Under the pieces are notes generated by a model, which saw only the letters and a list, made by a program, of their open reading frames with translations, was not told the DNA's origin and made no database searches. Below, piece after piece: positions 1 to 7,040 of a stretch of DNA of 64,000 nt. Position numbers and translations under genes: made by a program. The stretch's first letter is position 1; each line of letters begins with the position of its first letter. The DNA comes from Butyrivibrio sp. (GTDB lineage: Bacteria; Bacillota; Clostridia; Lachnospirales; Lachnospiraceae): assembly GCA_017413105.1 (NCBI GenBank), contig JAFPVA010000170.1, positions 1 to 64,000 on the forward strand, given 5' to 3'.

Positions 1-74
1 CTGTTCACTCGCTTGCAGCTCGCTCCAGTAACGAATTCGCGCATTCATTCCATATCGACTTCGTCGAAGGAATG

Positions 75-141
75 CGCTCACTCCTGATTCATTTTCTCAC
101 GAAATGCGCAGCAGAGTGCGCATTTCTGTCTGAACAGTAAC
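75..141 (+). repeat. 67-bp palindromic repeat, copy 1
   Basis: This copy matches the reverse complement of 21191-21257 at about 59 of 67 positions by hand count. At its heart is a perfect 10-bp stem GAAATGCGCA / TGCGCATTTC with a 6-nt loop. The loop and one flank hold nearly all the differences while the stem and both ends are conserved, as expected of a REP-like dispersed element or a mobile terminator-like hairpin. There is no strong T-run. The preceding bases (about 36-80) form another hairpin around TCGActtcgTCGA. Only two copies are visible in this window. Confidence 0.75.
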
Positions 142-232
142 AGATTATACATTTTTAATATGAGCTTAATGGTTTTTTATAATTATATTAATCAAAAAAT
201 GGTTATAATATAGTGTGGAAGGAAAGCTTTAG

Positions 233-2128
233 ATGAAAGAAAAACCCAAGAGCTTCGCATATTTGCTGAAAAGAATAAACATTTGGAATGTGTTACCATT
301 TATCATCTGGCCACTTTTATTTTTGGTGGCTTTTTTTATTATGTATTCCAGAATGGTAAATCTTTATCTCAATGAGATGGAGTACAAGGGTACTAACACT
401 GCAAGCGAAGTAACGGAGTCTTTCCTTGAATATCTTAATAAAGTAGATGATACCCTAAAAGCATCTGTGGGCGCAGTAGAATACATGATGAACAGTGATG
501 TTGAAGATGAGAGAATTCTGGATTACATCACATATCAGTCTCAGGAGCTGGGAATAGTATCGGCAACCGGATCCCGAGGCATTTTTGGGCTGTTCAGAGG
601 AAAGTTTATGCATGGCCTCGGTTGGGATCCGGGCGCAGACTATAATCCAAAGGAAAGAAATTGGTATCAGGGAGCTGCACTAAAGAAGGGCGAATATACC
701 TTTGTCGGGCCGTATTTTAACTATAGGACAAATGAGTATGTGGTTACGGCGGTTAAAATGCTGGATGATAATGACAGCGTCATTTGTTTTGCGATTGATT
801 ATGAGACCTTCAGAAATATGACTACAGGGCATATTGATGCAGATGATAATCATATTGTCCTGGCTATGAATGAGCAAGGCGTGGTTCTTTGCAATTCCAA
901 CTCTGAGGAAATGGGAGTAGACTATTCTGTTTCTGAGAAACCTTTTGAAAGAGGAGTATATGATGCACTTATGAGCAATCCTGGGGATAACAATGCTATC
1001 CTGACAAAGGGAAATGGAATAGATAATAGTTATGTTATATCCAGACGTCATGTTATGTATGATCTTTACGTCGTTACGATTACAAATCTTGATGTTGAGA
1101 TTGCAGAACTAAATAAATCAGCGTCGATATACTTTGCCATACTCATATTGGGTATGCTGATCATCTTGGTATTAAATCTGAGGAATTTTTCGAAGGACCA
1201 GAAATTCAGTAAACAGGTTGAAAACATTAATTCTATCTCAAATATCTATGTGACTCTTCATAGAATTGATATGATAAATGATACATATGAGCAGATAAGC
1301 TGTATTGATTACAGAGCTCTTCAGATTCTTGGAAACGAAGAACTGACTGCTTCAGAGATGATGAATAAGATCATTCCGCAGATGGTAGATGAAAGGTCAA
1401 AGGAATTAATGGAGGAATTTGCGGATCTCTCAACTCTGGATAATAGGATGAAGGTGACTGACTCCCTGACTGCAGAGTTCCTGAGCTATGAGCATGTGTG
1501 GCACAGAGCCCGCTTTATTGTAATTGACAGGACAAGTGACGGTAAGATAGCCAATGTTCTTTTTGCTACAGAGATAATAGATGATGAAAAGCGTGCAAGG
1601 GACAGATTCCAGTACCTTGCTGAGACAGATCAGATGACCGGAATAAACAACAGAGGAAGCGGCGAAGCGAAGATCAGCGACCTTCTTCTACGAAATGTTG
1701 GTGGAATGTTTATTCTTTTTGATGTTGACAAGTTTAAGCTGGTAAACGATAATTTCGGACATGATGTTGGCGATGAAGTTCTTATCGGAATAGCAGAGAA
1801 AATGCAGCATACCTTCAGGGGAAAAGACATTGTTATGAGGCTTGGAGGAGATGAATTTGCTGCCTACATGCCAGGAATGTATAAAGAGGAAGCAGGCAGA
1901 CAGGTGCTTGACAGATTGATTGATGCTATCCACAGTATGAATATTCCAAAGCTTGGAGATCATGAGATTGATATAAGCATAGGCGCTGCATTTTTCTATC
2001 CGACAGACACCTTCTCTTTTGAAGAACTGTACAAACGTGCAGATTCCTGCGCTTATGCCAGCAAAAAGTTTAAGGGCTCTGCCTATACATTTTATAAAAG
2101 ATTAGACGGTGATAGTAATCGCTTTTAA
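233..2128 (+). CDS. Membrane diguanylate cyclase with extracellular sensor and GGDEF domain
   Basis: A 631-residue membrane protein predicted to make cyclic di-GMP from two GTP in response to an external signal. A first membrane segment lies at about residues 18-38. A large extracytoplasmic region follows, containing a Cache-like stretch (around residues 105-200), and a second membrane segment at about 297-315. A cytoplasmic linker then leads to a C-terminal GGDEF domain. The catalytic signature GGDEF is intact at residues 538-542, and an inhibitory-site RxxD (RGKD, 529-532) sits five residues before it, so product inhibition is likely retained. No EAL domain is present. AAGGAAAG precedes the ATG. 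The ligand cannot be told from sequence. Confidence 0.9.
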   Translation: MKEKPKSFAYLLKRINIWNVLPFIIWPLLFLVAFFIMYSRMVNLYLNEMEYKGTNTASEVTESFLEYLNKVDDTLKASVGAVEYMMNSDVEDERILDYITYQSQELGIVSATGSRGIFGLFRGKFMHGLGWDPGADYNPKERNWYQGAALKKGEYTFVGPYFNYRTNEYVVTAVKMLDDNDSVICFAIDYETFRNMTTGHIDADDNHIVLAMNEQGVVLCNSNSEEMGVDYSVSEKPFERGVYDALMSNPGDNNAILTKGNGIDNSYVISRRHVMYDLYVVTITNLDVEIAELNKSASIYFAILILGMLIILVLNLRNFSKDQKFSKQVENINSISNIYVTLHRIDMINDTYEQISCIDYRALQILGNEELTASEMMNKIIPQMVDERSKELMEEFADLSTLDNRMKVTDSLTAEFLSYEHVWHRARFIVIDRTSDGKIANVLFATEIIDDEKRARDRFQYLAETDQMTGINNRGSGEAKISDLLLRNVGGMFILFDVDKFKLVNDNFGHDVGDEVLIGIAEKMQHTFRGKDIVMRLGGDEFAAYMPGMYKEEAGRQVLDRLIDAIHSMNIPKLGDHEIDISIGAAFFYPTDTFSFEELYKRADSCAYASKKFKGSAYTFYKRLDGDSNRF

Positions 2129-2129
2129 A

Positions 2130-2158
2130 TTGCACAAAATTGAAGTATAATATATAAA
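2130..2158 (+). promoter_or_regulatory. Candidate clpP-clpX promoter
   Basis: TTGCAC at 2130-2135 and TATAAA at 2153-2158 are separated by 17 bp, a good sigma-A arrangement, about 57 bp before clpP. A short inverted repeat (TCCCA ... TGGGA, about 2169-2188) lies in the leader. I see no CtsR heptad repeat or CIRCE element here, so heat regulation of this operon is not evident. Confidence 0.5.
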
Positions 2159-2214
2159 TGAGTTTTTATCCCATGATACTCTGTGGGAAATGTAATGAAA
2201 GGAAGTATGAATAA

Positions 2215-2817
2215 ATGAGCTTAATACCTTACGTCATTGAACAGACAAGCCGTGGAGAGAGATCATACGATATTTACTCCAGACTTTTAAAAGAAAGAAT
2301 AGTTTTTTTGGGTGAAGAGGTTAACTCCACATCTGCCAGCATAGTTGTGGCACAGCTTCTTTTCCTTGAGGCTGAGGACCCTAATAAGGATATCCACATG
2401 TACATTAACAGCCCGGGAGGAGAAATTACATCTGGTATGGCTATTTACGACACAATGCACTATATCAAGTGTGATGTCAGCACCATCTGTATCGGTATGG
2501 CTGCCAGCATGGGAGCATTTCTTCTTGCAGGCGGTGCCAAGGGCAAGAGAATGGCACTTCCAAATGCTGAGATCATGATTCATCAGCCTCTTGGAGGAAC
2601 TCAGGGACAGGCAACTGAGATTGAGATTGCAGCAAAGCACATTCTTAGAACAAAAGAGAAGTTGAACAGAATGCTTGCTGAGAATACAGGAAAGAGCTAC
2701 GAGCAGATTGCAGCAGACACAGAGAGAGATAACTGGTTTACCGCTCAGGAGGCCCTTGACTATGGCCTTATTGATTCAATTGTAGAGAATCGTCCAAGAG
2801 AAAAGGATGATAAGTGA
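2215..2817 (+). CDS. clpP: ATP-dependent Clp protease proteolytic subunit ClpP
   Basis: Serine protease that forms the tetradecameric chamber of the Clp machine and degrades proteins unfolded by ClpX or another Clp ATPase in the cytoplasm. At 200 residues it has the usual length. The catalytic triad is visible: Ser98 in GMAASMGAF, His123 in MIHQPLGG and Asp172 in ERDNW. The INSPGG oxyanion-hole motif is at 65-70. It lies 14 bp upstream of clpX with its own ribosome binding site (GAAAGGAAG), the common Firmicutes clpP-clpX pairing. Confidence 0.98.
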   Translation: MSLIPYVIEQTSRGERSYDIYSRLLKERIVFLGEEVNSTSASIVVAQLLFLEAEDPNKDIHMYINSPGGEITSGMAIYDTMHYIKCDVSTICIGMAASMGAFLLAGGAKGKRMALPNAEIMIHQPLGGTQGQATEIEIAAKHILRTKEKLNRMLAENTGKSYEQIAADTERDNWFTAQEALDYGLIDSIVENRPREKDDK

Positions 2818-2831
2818 GGAGTTTAATTTAA

Positions 2832-4103
2832 ATGGCTGGAAAGAATTCTGGTGAGATCAGGTGCTCTTTTTGCAATAAGACACAGGATCAGGTTAAAAAG
2901 TTAATAGCAGGCCCGGCAGGTGTATATATCTGCGATGAGTGTGTAGATATATGCGCTGATATTATTGAGGAGGAGTTTGAGGATGAACCCATCAGCGGTC
3001 AGGCTCAGCAGATAAATCTCCTTAAACCTGTAGAAATAAGGAACTTCCTGGATGAATATGTTATCGGTCAGGAAGAGGCCAAAAAGGTTCTTGCAGTTTC
3101 GGTTTACAACCACTATAAGAGAGTGCTTGCACCAAAGAATGATGACAAAAGTGATGTAGAACTTCAAAAGAGTAATATCATCATGATCGGACCGACAGGA
3201 TCAGGTAAGACATATCTTGCCCAGACTCTTGCTAAGATTATAAATGTACCTTTTGCCATTGCAGATGCTACAACTCTTACAGAGGCAGGATATGTCGGAG
3301 AGGATGTTGAGAACATTCTTTTGAAGCTTATCCAGAATGCAGATTATGATATTGAGCGAGCTCAATATGGTATTGTCTATATCGATGAGATAGATAAGAT
3401 TACCAAGAAGAGCGAGAATGTATCAATTACAAGGGATGTTTCCGGCGAAGGCGTTCAGCAGGCACTTCTTAAGATTGTTGAAGGCACGATTGCCAGTGTT
3501 CCTCCACAGGGTGGAAGAAAGCATCCTCATCAGGAGCTTATTCAGATAGACACAAGTAATATCCTGTTTATCTGCGGAGGTGCTTTTGATGGTCTCGATA
3601 AGATTGTTGAGGCCAGACTTGACCGTAATTCCATCGGATTTAATGCTGAGATAGCTGACAAGTCAGAGAGAGAAATCGGTGAAGTTTTAAAAGAGGTTAC
3701 ACCTCAGGACCTGGTTAAATTTGGACTTATTCCTGAGTTTGTTGGCCGTGTGCCGATTACAGTTACTCTTGAGGGACTTTCTAAGGAAGCACTTATACGT
3801 ATCCTTACAGAGCCCAAGAATGCTCTTGTTAAGCAGTATCAGAAGCTCTTTGATTTCGATGATGTAAAGCTTACCTTTGAGGAGGAGGCTGTACACAGGA
3901 TCGCTGAGATGGCTTATGAGAGAGAAACAGGTGCTCGTGGTCTTAGATCGATCATGGAGAAAACGATGATGGATGTTATGTATGAGATCCCATCAGATGA
4001 TACCATAAGTGAGTGCGTAATTACTGATGCGTCAGTAGACGGCACCAGCAAGCCACTTATCGTACACCATGAAGCAGTGAAGAAACTTAAACCTGCGAAG
4101 TGA
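2832..4103 (+). CDS. clpX: ATP-dependent Clp protease ATP-binding subunit ClpX
   Basis: AAA+ unfoldase that recognises tagged or damaged substrates and feeds them to ClpP. The N-terminal zinc-binding domain has C11xxC14 and C34xxC37. The Walker A motif GPTGSGKT is at 120-127, Walker B IVYIDEID at 181-188 and the pore loop GYVG at 153-156. The ClpP-docking IGF tripeptide is at 268-270, and the sensor-2 region GARGLRS is near 370. At 423 residues it is full length. It follows clpP directly and is closed by a strong terminator. The lon gene often found next in Firmicutes is absent; engB follows instead. Confidence 0.98.
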   Translation: MAGKNSGEIRCSFCNKTQDQVKKLIAGPAGVYICDECVDICADIIEEEFEDEPISGQAQQINLLKPVEIRNFLDEYVIGQEEAKKVLAVSVYNHYKRVLAPKNDDKSDVELQKSNIIMIGPTGSGKTYLAQTLAKIINVPFAIADATTLTEAGYVGEDVENILLKLIQNADYDIERAQYGIVYIDEIDKITKKSENVSITRDVSGEGVQQALLKIVEGTIASVPPQGGRKHPHQELIQIDTSNILFICGGAFDGLDKIVEARLDRNSIGFNAEIADKSEREIGEVLKEVTPQDLVKFGLIPEFVGRVPITVTLEGLSKEALIRILTEPKNALVKQYQKLFDFDDVKLTFEEEAVHRIAEMAYERETGARGLRSIMEKTMMDVMYEIPSDDTISECVITDASVDGTSKPLIVHHEAVKKLKPAK

Positions 4104-4167
4104 TGAAATTATCTTCGCCGGTTCCAAAATGTTTGTTTTCGTCTGCGTCGTAATTCATTAAACATTG

Positions 4168-4205
4168 AAAGAGAGAAAAAACCAGATTGTTTTTTCTCTC
4201 TTTTT
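4168..4205 (+). terminator. Terminator of the clpP-clpX operon
   Basis: A 15-bp stem AAAGAGAGAAAAAAC / GTTTTTTCTCTCTTT (4168-4182 with 4189-4203), a 6-nt loop and a run of T form a classical intrinsic terminator 65 bp after the clpX stop. Confidence 0.9.
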
Positions 4206-4264
4206 AAATTAATTTGTGGTAACATTTATGTTGATAATATGTTTTTATGGAGATGAGATAGCTT

Positions 4265-4858
4265 ATGGTAATAAAAAATGTAAATTTGGAGACGGTTTGT
4301 GGAATAACCAGTGTGCTTCCTGAAAATGAGCATCCTGAGTTTGCTTTTGCCGGAAAGAGTAATGTGGGCAAGAGTTCACTGATAAATGGTCTTATGAACA
4401 GGAAGAACTATGCAAGAACCTCTCAGGAGCCGGGAAAGACACAGACCATCAATTATTACAATATCAATAATGAGTTTTATCTTGTGGATCTGCCTGGGTA
4501 TGGATTTGCCAGAGTTTCCCAGAAGACTAAGGAGCAGTGGGGAAAAATGATCGAGAATTATCTCCATACATCCAAGCAGCTCCTCAGGGTTTTTCTTTTG
4601 ATAGATATCAGACATGAACCCTCGGCAAATGATGTGCAGATGTATAAGTGGGTCGTTCATCAGGGATTCCAGCCTGTGATCATAGCTACAAAAGCAGATA
4701 AGATCAAAAAATCCCAGCATGAGAAGCATCTGAATATGCTAAGAAATGGATTGGGGCTTCCTGAAGAGGTGAAGATTTTCCCTTATTCTGCCCTTAGTAA
4801 AGAAGGCAGACAGGAAATATATGACTTCATGGATGAGCTACTTGGGCAGAACACCTGA
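4265..4858 (+). CDS. engB: Ribosome biogenesis GTPase EngB (YsxC/YihA)
   Basis: Essential GTPase of the EngB/YsxC family, needed for assembly of the large ribosomal subunit. All G motifs are present: G1 GKSNVGKSS at residues 30-38, the switch I threonine in GKTQTIN, G3 DLPGYG, G4 TKAD and a G5-like SALSK. At 197 residues it is the normal size. In many Firmicutes this gene lies after clpX-lon, and here it follows clpX with lon missing. Start chosen at the ATG after GGAGATGAG. Confidence 0.96.
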   Translation: MVIKNVNLETVCGITSVLPENEHPEFAFAGKSNVGKSSLINGLMNRKNYARTSQEPGKTQTINYYNINNEFYLVDLPGYGFARVSQKTKEQWGKMIENYLHTSKQLLRVFLLIDIRHEPSANDVQMYKWVVHQGFQPVIIATKADKIKKSQHEKHLNMLRNGLGLPEEVKIFPYSALSKEGRQEIYDFMDELLGQNT

Positions 4859-4890
4859 TTTTGTGGCAATGAAACAAGTCGTGTCATCGG

Positions 4891-4919
4891 TAAGGGGCAA
4901 AATTTACTTTTGACCCTTA
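4891..4919. repeat. Inverted repeat between engB and the DUF308 gene
   Basis: Arms 4891-4902 and 4908-4919 (TAAGGGGCAAAA and TTTTGACCCTTA) are complementary at 11 of 12 positions around a 5-nt loop. There is no T-run, so this may be an operator or a weak terminator of engB. It sits about 32 bp before the next start codon. Confidence 0.45.
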
Positions 4920-4950
4920 CATAATAATATGAATTTTGTTGGAGGGTATT

Positions 4951-5589
4951 ATGGGTGCATTAAAGAAAATGAGCCTTGATTATGTAGTCAAGGCAGTTGT
5001 TATGGTGGCTATCGGAGTTGTCCTTGCGGTATGGACTAAGGCCAGCCTCGATATTGTGGCAAGAGTGCTTGCGGCACTTCTTGTTGCTATAGGTGTGGTA
5101 TTTATTCTCACATATCTTTTGAAGAAGGAAAGAACATTTTTGATTTCAGGAGGCCTGGTGGCAGGAATTCTGATTGCGGCTGTAGGTGGCTGGATATTTG
5201 TAAATCCCGGGAAGTTTACAGATTTTATACCTAAGCTCTTTGGTATTTTTATCATGGTCAGCGGTCTTGGCAATCTGTGGCAGACGATTTCTCTTGTGAG
5301 ATATAAATCACGGGCATGGTGGGTTTCGCTGATCATCGCTGTTGTGACAGCAGCTCTTGGCGCATACCTTTTCTTTAACCCTACAAATGCAAAAGAAATA
5401 GCTGTAACACTTATCGGAGTGTTCCTGATAGTGGATGGCGCAACAAATCTTATTTCAGCGCTTCTTGTAGGAATTGCATCAAACAAAGCTGAAAAGAGTG
5501 CCGTAGAAAAGGCAACAGCTGCCGGAACAGAGATTGTAGAGGCAGAAGTTGTTGACGGAAAAGTGGTTGAGGTAGAAGAAGAAAAATGA
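4951..5589 (+). CDS. DUF308 / HdeD-like membrane protein
   Basis: Small integral membrane protein of 212 residues with about six hydrophobic helices in paired repeats, typical of the DUF308/HdeD family, followed by an acidic soluble tail rich in Glu and Val. Function in Gram-positives is not established; HdeD has been linked to acid stress in enterobacteria. The ATG at 4951 is preferred over an upstream TTG at 4936 because GGAGGG lies at 4941-4946. Its stop overlaps the next start (ATGA), so the two genes are translationally coupled. Confidence 0.75.
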   Translation: MGALKKMSLDYVVKAVVMVAIGVVLAVWTKASLDIVARVLAALLVAIGVVFILTYLLKKERTFLISGGLVAGILIAAVGGWIFVNPGKFTDFIPKLFGIFIMVSGLGNLWQTISLVRYKSRAWWVSLIIAVVTAALGAYLFFNPTNAKEIAVTLIGVFLIVDGATNLISALLVGIASNKAEKSAVEKATAAGTEIVEAEVVDGKVVEVEEEK

Positions 5590-6185
5590 ATTTTATACCG
5601 CTTACGGTATCGCTGGATGAGGCATGCTTTGGGGATTTTGTAAAGCGATATCATTTTGAGGAAAAGGATAAAAAAGATATCCTGAGGCTCTACAGAAAGG
5701 TTCAGCCAAGAGTACATGCTGAGTTTCACTATGTGATAGAAAAAAATGACAGGACAGCATCTGGTTCGGATTGGAACAGGGAATCACAGATGGCACTTGT
5801 TGTGATGACTCTCGGGAGAGCCTTTGATGAGTTTCAGGAAGGTATTTTGCAGGGGGAAGATATCCGCGGGGCGTATATTGTGGACTGTCTTGGTCTTGAG
5901 TTTATGTGGGCAGCCTATGAGGAGATAGATAAAAAGCTGTTTGAACTGACAGGACTATATGCAGGAAATTATATCTATGCCGGGGACTGTGAGCTTCCGA
6001 TCACAGAGATGCCAAAGCTTATGAAAAAACTCGGGCAGAAACAGGTCACCTGCAATGAGGCTTATGCACTGATTCCCAAGAAGAGCGTAGTATTTGAGGT
6101 TCCGCTAACGAAAGTAAAGAAAAAGAAGTATGCAAGGTGTGAAGCCTGCAGTAACGAAAATTGCTCTATCAGGCAGACGGCGTAG
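5586..6185 (+). CDS. Methionine-synthase-activation-domain-like protein
   Basis: A 199-residue cytoplasmic protein that resembles the free-standing B12-dependent methionine synthase activation domain proteins of Clostridia. Supporting features are the helical stretch GLEFMWAAYEEID, the GDCELP segment in the position of the family's GYGD-P motif, IPKKSVVFEV like the family's P-KS segment, and a Cys-rich end with CEAC and CSIR. In MetH this domain binds S-adenosylmethionine and cob(II)alamin for reductive reactivation. The next gene is a cobalamin adenosyltransferase, which fits a corrinoid role. No MetH is nearby, so the partner is unknown. It overlaps the upstream DUF308 gene by 4 bp. Confidence 0.55.
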   Translation: MNFIPLTVSLDEACFGDFVKRYHFEEKDKKDILRLYRKVQPRVHAEFHYVIEKNDRTASGSDWNRESQMALVVMTLGRAFDEFQEGILQGEDIRGAYIVDCLGLEFMWAAYEEIDKKLFELTGLYAGNYIYAGDCELPITEMPKLMKKLGQKQVTCNEAYALIPKKSVVFEVPLTKVKKKKYARCEACSNENCSIRQTA

Positions 6186-6285
6186 GACAGATATGAATCC
6201 AGGTGATTTTTGATTATATTTATCACAAACTTTGCAGTATATAATGGTAATTTTTTTTAGATGTTGTATGCGGAGGGAGTTTTAT

Positions 6286-6819
6286 ATGGCAGAAAAACAG
6301 GGACTGATTCATCTTTATACCGGAGACGGAAAGGGTAAGACTACAGCAGCTATAGGTATTGCTGTCAGGGCAGCAGGCGCCGGAATGAAAGTGGTATTTG
6401 CCCAGTTCATGAAAGGCAGAGATACTTCAGAGCTAAAGAGCCTTAGCCGCGTTGATGGGATAACCATAATACGAAACTGCGAAGATCTGGGATGGTTTAA
6501 CAACGAGGACACTGAGCAGGCCAAAAAATATACAGATATTCATAATAAGCTTTTGGGCGAGATAGAGACTCTGGTCATGAATGGTCAGTGCGACATGCTC
6601 ATCCTGGACGAGGTGACTTATCCCTATAATTTTGGGATAATCGACAAGGAAAGGCTGGTCAATCTCCTTGCGGACAGCCCGGAGGAGATGGAAATTGTAA
6701 TGACGGGACGTGATGCGGATCAGTTCTTGTGTGACTGTGCGGATTATGTCACAGAAATGAGGAAAGTAAGGCATCCTTACGATCTTGGAATCAACGGAAG
6801 ACTCGGAATCGAATTCTGA
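6286..6819 (+). CDS. cobO: Cob(I)alamin adenosyltransferase, CobO/BtuR type
   Basis: Transfers the 5'-deoxyadenosyl group of ATP to reduced corrinoid to form adenosylcobalamin or its precursors. The protein begins near the family P-loop GDGKGKTTAAIG and contains the core strands MLILDEVTYPYNF and MTGRDA typical of CobO. At 177 residues the length is normal. The ATG at 6286 with GGAGGG at 6272-6277 is preferred to an in-frame upstream ATG. It likely serves corrinoid salvage, together with the methionine-synthase-activation-like gene just upstream. No cobalamin riboswitch fits in the short spacer. Confidence 0.92.
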   Translation: MAEKQGLIHLYTGDGKGKTTAAIGIAVRAAGAGMKVVFAQFMKGRDTSELKSLSRVDGITIIRNCEDLGWFNNEDTEQAKKYTDIHNKLLGEIETLVMNGQCDMLILDEVTYPYNFGIIDKERLVNLLADSPEEMEIVMTGRDADQFLCDCADYVTEMRKVRHPYDLGINGRLGIEF

Positions 6820-6860
6820 GCCTGCATATAAATAACGAGAAAACTATCATGTGAAAAATA

Positions 6861-6887
6861 TTAGCACTCTCTTGACGAGAGTGCTAA
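6861..6887 (+). promoter_or_regulatory. CIRCE operator (HrcA site) of clpB
   Basis: A perfect consensus CIRCE inverted repeat: TTAGCACTC (6861-6869), a 9-bp spacer and GAGTGCTAA (6879-6887). HrcA binds this element and represses class I heat-shock genes. It lies about 150 bp before clpB, the next gene on this strand. Confidence 0.97.
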
Positions 6888-6900
6888 TTTGTGTTATAGA
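6872..6900 (+). promoter_or_regulatory. clpB promoter overlapping CIRCE
   Basis: TTGACG (6872-6877) lies inside the CIRCE spacer, and TATAGA (6895-6900) follows after 17 bp. HrcA bound at CIRCE would cover the -35 region directly. The transcript would carry a leader of about 130 nt before clpB. Confidence 0.7.
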
Positions 6901-7040
6901 TGTAATAGAACAAACGATATAACAATTCTACAAATATGGAGTGTTCTATGTACAAGAATCAGATGAGGCATTAGAACGAATGCGGCTAGTTAGAATAAAT
7001 ACATGGCCTGTTGGCATTGGCTTGCCGGAGAGGAGGCACT

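Noticed and set aside
75..141. Inverted repeats as ends of one composite transposon spanning 75-21257
   Set aside because: The interval holds core genes (clpP, clpX, engB, clpB) and no transposase, so a mobile composite element is very unlikely.
4980..5729. Long reverse-strand open frame of 249 codons
   Set aside because: It lies antisense to the DUF308 gene, has a Thr/Ala/Ile-rich composition typical of a mirror frame, and the forward gene has a good ribosome binding site and family match.
6186..6285. Cobalamin riboswitch before cobO
   Set aside because: The gap is only about 100 bp and no B12-box-like sequence was found.
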